From Methylobacterium cerastii (GTDB lineage Bacteria; Pseudomonadota; Alphaproteobacteria; Rhizobiales; Beijerinckiaceae): 51,621 nt of DNA. The translations under genes were made by a program, and so were the position numbers. The stretch is from the NCBI RefSeq assembly GCF_022179125.1, contig NZ_BPQG01000047.1, positions 1-51,621 of the forward strand. The letters are read 5' to 3'. The notes beneath the pieces are model-generated. The model saw only the letters and a program-made list of their open reading frames with translations, made no database searches and had not been told where the DNA came from. Below are positions 18,284-25,197 of the stretch, in pieces; position 1 is the stretch's first letter, and each line of letters starts with the position of its first letter.

Positions 18284-18308
18284 GGAACCGCCGCCACCGG
18301 GTGAGGTT
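18284..18308 (+). promoter_or_regulatory. Weak EcfG-like promoter of the NodS-like gene
   Basis: GGAAC (18284-18288), a 16-bp spacer and GGTT (18305-18308) precede the GTG start at 18345. One base differs from the consensus. Together with the site at 18214 it would make a divergent stress promoter pair. Confidence 0.35.
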
Positions 18309-18344
18309 GCGCTCATCGGGGACCCGACGACCCGTGAGGATCAT

Positions 18345-19070
18345 GTGCGCGACAGCCGACGACCGTCACGCCGTGTCCTGCTGCGATCCGGGGGCGCCGT
18401 CGCCGCCGGGGCGATGCTCGGGATGGCGGCCGCGCAGGCCGGGGCGCAGGAGCCGGCCGTGACGGAGTCCGGCCGGCGCGCGAAATCCCTCGACACGGAC
18501 TACTTCAAGGGCATGTACGCCACGGAAGCCGACCCGTGGAAGTTCGCCACCAGCGCCTACGAGCGCGCCAAGTACCAGGCCACCCTCGAAGCCCTGCCCC
18601 GGCCGCACTACGCCTCCGCCCTGGACGTCGGCTGTTCCATCGGCGTGTTCACGCACCAGCTCTGCGGGCGCTGCGACGCCGTGCTCGGGCTCGACGTGGT
18701 GCCCTCCGTGCTGGAGGCCGCGCGCGCCCGCTGCGCCGACTGCCCGAACGCGCGCTTTCAGCTCGCCGCCGTCCCCGGCCAATGGCCCGACGGGCGCTTC
18801 GACCTGATCGTGATCTCGGAGGTGGCCTACTACCTCGACCGCGCCGACCTCGCGCGCTTGGTCGCCCGGGTGGAGGGCGCGGTGCTGCCCGGCGCCGACA
18901 TCGTCCTGGTGCACTGGCTCGGGGTCGCCCACTACCCGCTCTCGGGCGACGACGCGGCCGAAGGCTTCATCGTCGGCGCGAAGGGATTCGCGCAGGTGCT
19001 GAAGCAATTGCGCACCGCCGAGTACCGGCTCGACGTGCTGCGCGCGAACGAGGCGGCGCCCGCGCGCTGA
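18345..19070 (+). CDS. NodS-like SAM-dependent methyltransferase with Tat-type signal peptide
   Basis: The product is 241 residues from GTG with GAGG 6 nt upstream. Residues 8-14 (S-R-R-V-L-L-R) fit the twin-arginine motif, followed by a hydrophobic Gly/Ala core (16-30) and A-G-A-Q-E as a cleavage site near 34. The methyltransferase domain starts about residue 50. It has the NodS pattern D-P-W-K-F-x-T-S-x-Y-E-R-A-K-Y, motif I D-V-G-C-S-I-G (94-100), and F-D-L-I-V-I-S-E-V-A-Y-Y-L. NodS N-methylates the chitooligosaccharide backbone of Nod factors in the cytoplasm; related proteins without nod genes have unknown sugar-like substrates. Export would separate this domain from SAM, which is odd. 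The gene is covered antisense by the permease frame. Confidence 0.8.
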   Translation: MRDSRRPSRRVLLRSGGAVAAGAMLGMAAAQAGAQEPAVTESGRRAKSLDTDYFKGMYATEADPWKFATSAYERAKYQATLEALPRPHYASALDVGCSIGVFTHQLCGRCDAVLGLDVVPSVLEAARARCADCPNARFQLAAVPGQWPDGRFDLIVISEVAYYLDRADLARLVARVEGAVLPGADIVLVHWLGVAHYPLSGDDAAEGFIVGAKGFAQVLKQLRTAEYRLDVLRANEAAPAR

Positions 19071-20468
19071 TCGCGTCGTGCCGCCTCGTCGCCCCGGCGC
19101 CCGGCCCCTGCGCCGGGCATGCCGGTCCGCAACGCGGAACAGTACCAGGCCGACCCCCATCAGGAGCAGGCTCGCCAGCGCCTGGACCGGGCGAGAGGCG
19201 ACGAGGTGGGCCAGCATGAACAGCGTCACGCCGAGGAAGACCAGTGGCGTGACCGGATAGCCCCAGGCGCGAACCGGCCGCGGCAGGTCGGGCCGCGCGA
19301 CGCGCAGCCGGATCACGCCGAGGACGGCGAGGAACGAGGACAGGATCAGGCCGAACTGGATGAATTCCAACACCGCCTCGAAGCTCCGCGTGAGGAGGAG
19401 GAGGCTGGCGATTGCGGCCTGGAGCAGGGTCGCGGCCACCGGCACGCCGGTTCGGGAACGCCGCGCGAAGAACGCCAGCAGCGGCACGTCCTCGCCCATC
19501 GCCACGGTGACGCTCGGGCCGATCCACATCATCGCGCTGATCGTCGGAATCAGGCCGAGGCAGATCAGCAGGCCGACGAGCCGGCCGCCCGCCTCGCCGA
19601 ACACGTGCCGCCCGCTGATCAGGGCGACCTCGATCTGCCCGGCGAGCTCCGCCGTCGGCGTCGTGTAGAGGAACACCGCGTTCAGGGCGACGTAGAGCAC
19701 GAGGACAATGCCCGTGCCGACGAACAGCGCACGCGGCAGGCTGCGCGGCGGGTCGGCGAGGTCTCCGACGATGTAGGTCGCCGCGTTCCAGCCGGTGTAG
19801 GCGTACATCACGAAGACGAGGCTCACCGCGAAGCTGGCGCTGAAGATCTGCCCCGGGTCGGAGGCGCTCGGCAGGAAGCCGATCGAACCACCCCCGCCGC
19901 CGGCAAAGCCCGCGACGATGAAGAGCACGATCAGCGCGAGCTTCACGAGCGTGAAGCCGACCTGGATCGCGTTGCCGTGGTGCCCTCCCCCGAGGCGCAG
20001 CGCCGTGGTCGCGGCGATCGCCGCGAGGCCGAGGGGCAGCGGCGGCGCCCCCGGCAGGATCGCCTGCGCGTATTGCCCGAACGCCATCGCCGCCAGCGCC
20101 ACCGGCGCGCTGAACCCGACCGTCGCCGAGAGCCAGCCGGCCATGAACCCGAAGGCCGGCCCGTAGGCGCGCGTCAGAAAGTTGTACTCGCCGCTCGAGC
20201 GCGGAAACATCGCGGCGAGCTCGGCGTAGCTGAACGCCCCGCACAAAGCCACGACGCCGCCGACGAACCACAGCAGCAGCAGCGTGAACCCGGACGTGAT
20301 GTCCACGACCTGGAAGCCGAGGCTGGTGAAGACGCCGACCCCGACCATGTCGGCGATCACGATCGCCGTCGCCGCCCGGGTCGTGACCGCCGGCGCCGGC
20401 TTCGCGGTGGGCGGATCGCCGGCGTCGGACATGGGCGCGATCATCGCCTCGGCGTCGCCCGCGATCAA
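18366..20468 (-). CDS. APC-superfamily amino acid permease; frame runs on antisense through the NodS-like gene
   Basis: The frame gives 700 residues from TTG; ATG starts at 20444 and 20432 (M-S-D-A-G-D-P-P) are equally possible. The first 455 or so residues form a 12-helix APC permease. Helix 1 carries I-A-D-M-V-G-V-G-V-F (the unwound G-V-G-V motif), and Y-A-E-L-A-A-M-F-P-R-S-S-G-E-Y, M-Y-A-Y-T-G-W-N-A-A and A-M-G-E-D follow. It would import amino acids or polyamines by proton symport. After R-V-A-D-R-H-A-R-R-R-G no stop occurs for about 240 codons. That tail is Arg/Gly-rich and is the antisense of the methyltransferase, so it is probably not native; an indel or lost stop near 19090 is my inference. 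Confidence 0.75.
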   Translation of the reverse strand: MIAGDAEAMIAPMSDAGDPPTAKPAPAVTTRAATAIVIADMVGVGVFTSLGFQVVDITSGFTLLLLWFVGGVVALCGAFSYAELAAMFPRSSGEYNFLTRAYGPAFGFMAGWLSATVGFSAPVALAAMAFGQYAQAILPGAPPLPLGLAAIAATTALRLGGGHHGNAIQVGFTLVKLALIVLFIVAGFAGGGGGSIGFLPSASDPGQIFSASFAVSLVFVMYAYTGWNAATYIVGDLADPPRSLPRALFVGTGIVLVLYVALNAVFLYTTPTAELAGQIEVALISGRHVFGEAGGRLVGLLICLGLIPTISAMMWIGPSVTVAMGEDVPLLAFFARRSRTGVPVAATLLQAAIASLLLLTRSFEAVLEFIQFGLILSSFLAVLGVIRLRVARPDLPRPVRAWGYPVTPLVFLGVTLFMLAHLVASRPVQALASLLLMGVGLVLFRVADRHARRRGRAPGRRGGTTRSARGRRLVRAQHVEPVLGGAQLLQHLRESLRADDEAFGRVVARERVVGDPEPVHQDDVGAGQHRALHPGDQAREVGAVEVVGHLRDHDQVEAPVGPLAGDGGELKARVRAVGAAGARGLQHGGHHVEPEHGVAAPAELVREHADGTADVQGGGVVRPGQGFEGGLVLGALVGAGGELPRVGFRGVHALEVVRVEGFRAPAGLRHGRLLRPGLRGRHPEHRPGGDGAPGSQQDTA

Positions 20469-20749
20469 GCGACATCATCCCGGCGATCCGGTGTTCCCGT
20501 CGGCGATGCCGGAATCCCCTGGCTTAGGCGAGGATCGCGACGCCGGCGAAAGGCGGCCACCACGCAGCCGTCGCTGCGCGCCTCGCGGCCCCCCGGCTTT
20601 GCTGGCCGGCCCCATACCGCGGTGGCGACAAATGCCGAAGGCCGAGGGCGCGACGCTCGGCCCTTCCGCCCTGTTCGACGGGCGCGACCGCATCTCCGTA
20701 TCGCCTCTATCGGTGATCGCCCTCGCCGGCCTCGGCGCGGACGTGGCCC

Positions 20750-20992
20750 TCAGCCGGCGTCGAACGTCTCGATGTCGAGGGAGAGGCGGGCGCGCAGGAC
20801 CACTTTCCGGTTCTCGTCGCGGACCACGGCGAGGTAGTCCTGGCGCTCGGGCACGGCCGTGAAGCCGAGGGCGATCTTCGACATGATCCGCACCAGCTTC
20901 TCGCGCGCGGCGTCGGCGTCGGGCAGGTCGAAGCCCTCGGTGTCGCGCACGAAATGCGCGCCGTCATGCAGGTCGATGGTGTAACGCGGCAT
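20750..20992 (-). CDS. DUF6894 family small protein
   Basis: The product is 80 residues, starting M-P-R-Y-T-I-D-L-H-D-G, the textbook DUF6894 opening, then R-D-T-E-G-F-D-L-P-D-A-D-A-A-R-E-K. The end is a strand with V-V-R-D-E-N-R-K-V-V-L-R-A-R-L-S-L-D. The fold is probably a small alpha/beta unit. Function unknown. It is the second member of the family in this window (first at 10139). A GTGGGAT/ATCCCAC hairpin lies 15-31 bp upstream in the leader. Confidence 0.75.
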   Translation of the reverse strand: MPRYTIDLHDGAHFVRDTEGFDLPDADAAREKLVRIMSKIALGFTAVPERQDYLAVVRDENRKVVLRARLSLDIETFDAG

Positions 20993-21347
20993 TGCGTGCG
21001 ATGTCCGTGGGATTTTATCCCACAACGATATGGGATTTGCGCGTCCATGGGAACGACCGTTCGGTCGCAGGCGACCGCGATCGGGACGTCCGGTGCCGGA
21101 CGTCCGCAACGAGAACCGAAGGCTCGGTTAGGAAGAAAGATCGTATCAGCGTGATGGACCGGTGAACAGGCGCGAGGACTGATCTCGCCATCACGAAGCG
21201 GCGGGTTCGTCGCGTCTGGACTGAAACCGCGATCCGGCTCGGCCGTATCCATCGCGGCGTCCCGGTGGCATCGAAGGGGCCCGGGCGGTTGCGCCGCGGC
21301 GCCCGCCCCGCGATGGTGGTGCGGCTCGACCGATGCGGACCTCGCCC
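20993..21347. other. Divergent intergenic region with small inverted repeats
   Basis: The 355 bp between the DUF6894 gene and a methyltransferase gene contain GTGGGAT-ttt-ATCCCAC (21007-21023), CGACCG-TT-CGGTCG near 21055 and GGTCGC-AG-GCGACC next to it. They probably include promoters for both divergent genes. I see no gene here. Confidence 0.4.
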
Positions 21348-22028
21348 ATGGACACCCTCTCGCTCGTCCTCGACGCCTTCGCGCCGATCGCCGGGCGCCG
21401 CCTCCTCGACGTCGGCTGCGGTCCCGGCGCGATGGCGGCCGCGCTCGCCGGCCACGGCGCATGGATGACCGGGATCGATCCTGGAGCGGCGGCGATCGCG
21501 GCCGCCCGGGACCGCGCACCGAATTGCACCTTCGAGGCCGGCTCGGCCGAGAGCCTGCCCTTCGCCGACGGATCGTTCGACGGCGCGGTGATCCTGAACG
21601 CCCTACATCACGTCCCCGACCCGCGCGCCGCGCTCGGCGAGGCGGCCCGGGTCGTCGTGCCGGGGGGCCGGATCGTCGTGGTCGAGCCGTTGGCAGAGGG
21701 CAGCTTCTTCGTGGCGCTCAGGCCGGTCGAGGACGAGACCGCGATCCGCGCGGCGGCGCAGGCCGCCATCGCCGACGCGATCGCGGCCGGGCGGTTCCGC
21801 TGCCTTTCCGACACGACGTTCGTGCGCCGCGAGACTTTTGCCGACCGCGACGCCTTCCTCGAACGCGTCGCCGCGGTCGACCCGGCGCGGCGGATCGCGA
21901 TCCGCGACAACGCGGGAGCGATCGCCACCGCCTTCGCGGCTGCGATCGAGCGCGATGCGAACGGGCGTTGCGGGCTATCGCAGCCGCTGCGGGCGCACGT
22001 CCTCGTCGCAGTGCGCGAGCCGGCTTGA
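21348..22028 (+). CDS. Class I SAM-dependent methyltransferase
   Basis: The product is 226 residues from the ATG giving M-D-T-L-S-L-V-L; an ATG five codons upstream (21333) is also possible. The SAM-binding motif I D-V-G-C-G-P-G is at residues 21-27 and the acidic motif II is G-I-D-P-G. L-P-F-A-D-G-S-F-D-G-A-V and L-N-A-L-H-H-V-P-D-P form the Methyltransf_11 core, and V-V-P-G-G-R-I-V-V-V-E-P is motif III. The C-terminal 90 residues are helical and Ala-rich and probably form the substrate cap. Substrate unknown. It is convergent with kdsA, with 23 bp between. Confidence 0.85.
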   Translation: MDTLSLVLDAFAPIAGRRLLDVGCGPGAMAAALAGHGAWMTGIDPGAAAIAAARDRAPNCTFEAGSAESLPFADGSFDGAVILNALHHVPDPRAALGEAARVVVPGGRIVVVEPLAEGSFFVALRPVEDETAIRAAAQAAIADAIAAGRFRCLSDTTFVRRETFADRDAFLERVAAVDPARRIAIRDNAGAIATAFAAAIERDANGRCGLSQPLRAHVLVAVREPA

Positions 22029-22051
22029 GGTTTGCAGTTTGCGCCCGGGTC

Positions 22052-22909
22052 CTACGCCCGCGCCTTGGCCAGCCGATCGAAGGCCAGCAGCTCGGACAGG
22101 AGCGCCGGCATGTCCCGCAGCGCCACCATGTTCGGGCCGTCGGACGGGGCGCGGTCGGGATCGGGATGGGTCTCGATGAAGACGCCGGCGACGCCGACCG
22201 CGACGGCGGCCCTGGCCAGCACGGCGACGAAGCGGCGCTCGCCGCCCGAGCTTCCCCCCTGCCCGCCCGGCTGCTGCACCGAGTGGGTGGCGTCGAACAC
22301 CACCGGCGCGCCGCCGGTGACCGCGGCCATGATCGGCAGGCTGCGCATGTCGGAGACCAGGGTGTTGTAGCCGAACGAGGCGCCGCGCTCGGTGACCATC
22401 ACGTTCGGGTTGCCGGCTTGGGTCACCTTGGCGGCCACGTGCTGCATGTCCCAGGGGGCGAGGAACTGGCCCTTCTTGACGTTGACCACGCGGCCGGTGG
22501 CGGCGGCGGCAAGCAGCAGGTCGGTCTGGCGGCACAAGAAGGCCGGGATCTGGAGCACGTCGACCACCTCGGCGGCCGGCCCGCACTGCCCGGCATCGTG
22601 CACGTCGGTGAGCACGGGCAGGCCGTAGCGGTCCTTGATCTCGGCGAAGATCGGCAGCGCGCCGGACAGGCCGACACCGCGGGCGGCGCCGCCCGAGGTG
22701 CGGTTCGCCTTGTCGAAGGACGCCTTGAACACGAGGCCGAGCCCGTGGGCCTCGGCCATCTCCTTCAGCGCGGCGGCGATCTCGAGGGCGTGGTCGCGGC
22801 TCTCGAGCTGGCACGGGCCGGCGATCAGCGCGAGCGGCAGGTGGTTGCCGAAGGCGACCGCGCCGGCGCGGACGGTCTTGGGCTCGTGGGTCTCGGTCGA
22901 ATCGGGCAT
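22052..22909 (-). CDS. kdsA: 2-dehydro-3-deoxyphosphooctonate aldolase (KDO-8-phosphate synthase)
   Basis: The product is 285 residues, the usual KdsA length. It condenses phosphoenolpyruvate with D-arabinose 5-phosphate to KDO-8-phosphate for the lipopolysaccharide inner core. Visible signatures are I-A-G-P-C33-[37 protein letters not shown] and [12 protein letters not shown]. The Cys33 position is Asn in the E. coli enzyme and Cys in Aquifex, so this looks like the metal-dependent class. The enzyme is cytoplasmic. The secreted-protein gene upstream ends 10 bp before its start, so co-transcription is possible. Confidence 0.95.
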   Translation of the reverse strand: MPDSTETHEPKTVRAGAVAFGNHLPLALIAGPCQLESRDHALEIAAALKEMAEAHGLGLVFKASFDKANRTSGGAARGVGLSGALPIFAEIKDRYGLPVLTDVHDAGQCGPAAEVVDVLQIPAFLCRQTDLLLAAAATGRVVNVKKGQFLAPWDMQHVAAKVTQAGNPNVMVTERGASFGYNTLVSDMRSLPIMAAVTGGAPVVFDATHSVQQPGGQGGSSGGERRFVAVLARAAVAVGVAGVFIETHPDPDRAPSDGPNMVALRDMPALLSELLAFDRLAKARA

Positions 22910-22919
22910 GGGCGGAGGC

Positions 22920-23435
22920 TTAGCCCGCCCTCGCCCCGTGCGAAAGTCCGGCCCTGCGGCGCAAGGCCGGCGGCCGGTTCGGTACCAGGACGCAGACCGT
23001 GAGGTCGCCGGCGAGCGCGTCGTCGCGCGGCCCGGTCTCGCAGCGGAGCGCCGCCTTGCCTGCGATGCCCTGGCGCGGCGCGTCGGCGAGCAGCGAATCC
23101 TGGTGGACCTGCCGCGCCAGCACCTCGGCGGCCTCGGCGGCCGCGCCGGTGAGCGCGCGCGCAGCCCGGCCGATCAATTCATAGTAGCCTCGGGTCGGCT
23201 CGCGGTCGCGGGAGGCGAACACCATCCGCGCCGGCGCCCGGCAATCGAGGCTCATCCGCTCGGCGTCGGTGGCGCGGAACACCGCGAGCGAGCCGGCGCG
23301 CCCGGCGAGCGAGGCCCCGGTGGCCCGGATCATCGTGGCGGCGAGCCGGTCGCAGGCATCGACGCGGGGGGCGGCGGCGGCCGGGATCGACGTGGCGAGC
23401 ACGAGGAAGGCGGCCGTCCGCAGGAGGCCGCTCAT
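22920..23435 (-). CDS. Secreted protein of unknown function, translationally coupled to the aminotransferase
   Basis: The product is 171 residues. The start ATG overlaps the stop of the upstream aminotransferase as ATGA, which implies coupled translation. A Sec signal peptide (hydrophobic residues 5-18, A-A-A-A cleavage near 21) precedes a mature domain with four cysteines, [17 protein letters not shown] and R-C-E-T, probably paired. It contains Y-Y-E-L-I-G-R-A and a C-terminal C-V-L-V-P strand. No family recognised; conserved secreted proteins downstream of this aminotransferase may be lineage-specific. Confidence 0.6.
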   Translation of the reverse strand: MSGLLRTAAFLVLATSIPAAAAPRVDACDRLAATMIRATGASLAGRAGSLAVFRATDAERMSLDCRAPARMVFASRDREPTRGYYELIGRAARALTGAAAEAAEVLARQVHQDSLLADAPRQGIAGKAALRCETGPRDDALAGDLTVCVLVPNRPPALRRRAGLSHGARAG

Positions 23436-24727
23436 TGCTGCGGCGCCGCCCGCACCGCCCGCTCCGATTCGATCGCGGCGAGCAGGATGCAGAGCGCGAT
23501 CCCCTCGGCCGCCTCGCGGACCTCGGACAGGCTCGGGTAGGAGGGCGCGAGGCGCAGCGCCGCGTCGCGCGGGTCGCGGCCGTTGGGGAAGGTCGCGCCG
23601 GCCGGCGTCAGGCCGATGCCGGCGCCCTTGGCGAGCGCGACGATGCGCTCGGCGGTGCCGACGCCGGCGTCGACGCTGACGAAGTAGCCGCCCTCGGGCC
23701 GGCTCCAGATCACGTCGGTCCCGGTGAGGTGGCGTTCGAGCGCCTCGGTCACGGCCGAGAACTTCGGGGCGAGGAGCTCGCGCTGGCGCTCCATGTGGGC
23801 GGTGAGCCCGGCCGGGTCGCGCAGGAAGCGGACGTGCCGAAGCTGGTTCAGCTTGTCCGGCCCGATGGTGCGCTTGCCGGCCCGCGCCAGGTACCAGCGC
23901 ACGTTCTCGGGAGAGCCGGCGAAGAACGCCAGCCCCGCGCCGGCCAGCGTGATCTTCGAGGTCGAGGCGAAGACGAAGGCGCGGTCGGGGTTGCCGGCCT
24001 GCTTGCAGACATCGAGGATGTCGGGAATCGCGTGGTGCTCGGGCGTGAGGTGGTGGACGGCGTAGGCGTTGTCCCAGAACAGGCGGAAGTCCGGGGCGCC
24101 GGCCTTCATCGCCGCGAGCCGCCGGACGGTCTCGTCCGAATAGATCTCGCCGGACGGGTTCGAATATTTCGGGACGCACCACATCCCCTTGACCGCCGGG
24201 TCCGCGACCAGGGCCTCGACCACCTCCATGTCCGGCCCCTCGGGGGTCATCGGCACCGGCAGCATGCGGATGCCGAACTCCTCGCACAGGGCGAAGTGGC
24301 GGTCGTAGCCCGGCACCGGGCAGAGGAAGGCCGGCGCCGCCTCCTTCGACCACGGGCGCTCGGAGCCGGGCACGCCCTTCAGCATCGCCCAGACGATGCA
24401 GTCGTGCATCACGGCGAGACTTGCGTTCTCGGCCACGACCACCTGCTCCGGCGGCGCGCCGAGGAGCGCCGGGCCGAACAGCGCGCGGGCCTCGGCCAGG
24501 CCCTGGAGGCCGCCGTAGTTGCGCGCATCCTCCCCCGACGCCGTGGTGTGGTCGCCGTTGCCGGGCAGCGCCAGCATCCCCGAGGCGAGGTCGAGCTGCT
24601 CGGGCGCGGGCTTGCCCCGGGTCATGTCGAGTTTCAGCCCGCGGGCGCGGAACGCCTCGTAGGCGCCATGCGCCTGCGCGTAGCGCGCGGCGAGGTCGGC
24701 GGGGGACAGGTCTGCGAGTGCGGTCAT
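23432..24727 (-). CDS. Aspartate aminotransferase-type class I/II PLP enzyme
   Basis: The product is 431 residues from ATG (M-T-A-L-A-D-L-S). It belongs to the subgroup typified by the Corynebacterium aspartate aminotransferase (PF12897). Evidence: K-L-D-M-T-R-G-K-P-A-P-E-Q-L-D-L near the start, A-E-N-A-S-L-A-V-M-H-D, P-V-P-G-Y-D-R-H-F, P-K-Y-S-N-P-S-G-E, W-D-N-A-Y-A-V-H-H-L, and the PLP lysine in S-T-S-K-I-T-L-A-G-A-G at about residue 257. E-G-G-Y-F-V-S-V and the C-terminal R-L-A-P-S-Y-P motif bind the substrate carboxylate. The reaction moves an amino group between aspartate and 2-oxoglutarate; other acceptors are possible. Confidence 0.88.
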   Translation of the reverse strand: MTALADLSPADLAARYAQAHGAYEAFRARGLKLDMTRGKPAPEQLDLASGMLALPGNGDHTTASGEDARNYGGLQGLAEARALFGPALLGAPPEQVVVAENASLAVMHDCIVWAMLKGVPGSERPWSKEAAPAFLCPVPGYDRHFALCEEFGIRMLPVPMTPEGPDMEVVEALVADPAVKGMWCVPKYSNPSGEIYSDETVRRLAAMKAGAPDFRLFWDNAYAVHHLTPEHHAIPDILDVCKQAGNPDRAFVFASTSKITLAGAGLAFFAGSPENVRWYLARAGKRTIGPDKLNQLRHVRFLRDPAGLTAHMERQRELLAPKFSAVTEALERHLTGTDVIWSRPEGGYFVSVDAGVGTAERIVALAKGAGIGLTPAGATFPNGRDPRDAALRLAPSYPSLSEVREAAEGIALCILLAAIESERAVRAAPQQ

Positions 24728-24884
24728 CGGAACACGGGCCGGGTTGTTCGGGCGTCGGCACGTGTCATAGGCCGATCCGTGTTCCAGCGCACGCGAAAGC
24801 CGCGGCCGGGACCGGCCGGCCCTTCCCGGATCACGGATCGGTGATCTAAGCTCGCCGCGAGGGGGCGGTCGATTCGAGAGCGCC

Positions 24885-25136
24885 ATGATCGACGACGTCT
24901 TCACCTACGGCGGGCAAGGCCTGGGTTTCGTGGCGATCGGCCTGTGGGCCTGGCTCGCCATGACCGCGCCCGCGCTCCAGGCCTGGATCCTGGCGCGCTA
25001 CGAGGACGAGCTCGGGTTCGGCGCCTCGCCGTCCGCTTCCGCCCCCGCACGCTCGGCCCGCATGGGGCTCGTCGCCGGCGGGGTGACGATGGTCGCGCTC
25101 CTGTGCCAGTCGATCGGGTTCGCGATCCCGGATTGA
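24885..25136 (+). CDS. Small membrane protein
   Basis: The product is 83 residues. It has two hydrophobic segments: G-L-G-F-V-A-I-G-L-W-A-W-L-A-M-T at the N-terminus and M-G-L-V-A-G-G-V-T-M-V-A-L-L-C near the end. An amphipathic W-I-L-A-R-Y-E-D-E-L-G and a Ser/Ala-rich linker lie between them. No family recognised. Its TGA lies inside the first unit of a 15-bp tandem repeat. Confidence 0.55.
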   Translation: MIDDVFTYGGQGLGFVAIGLWAWLAMTAPALQAWILARYEDELGFGASPSASAPARSARMGLVAGGVTMVALLCQSIGFAIPD

Positions 25137-25190
25137 CCTTGCCGCGATTGACCTTGCCCGGATTGAATTTGCCGCGATCGACCCTGCGCC
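25131..25190. repeat. 15-bp tandem repeat, four degenerate copies
   Basis: Four adjacent 15-bp units begin GATTGACCTTGCCGC (25131), then vary at one to three positions (25146, 25161, 25176). The array covers the stop of the small membrane gene and ends 8 bp before the mutL stop on the other strand. Confidence 0.75.
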
Positions 25191-25197
25191 GCCCCGC

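Noticed and set aside
18215-18345. nod gene cluster suggested by the NodS-like gene
   Set aside because: No nodABC, nodD or nod-box is present; NodS-like domains are common outside symbiosis loci.
23435-24844. A 469-residue plus-strand frame opposite the aminotransferase
   Set aside because: It is the antisense shadow of the aminotransferase, Arg/Gly/His-rich and without domains.
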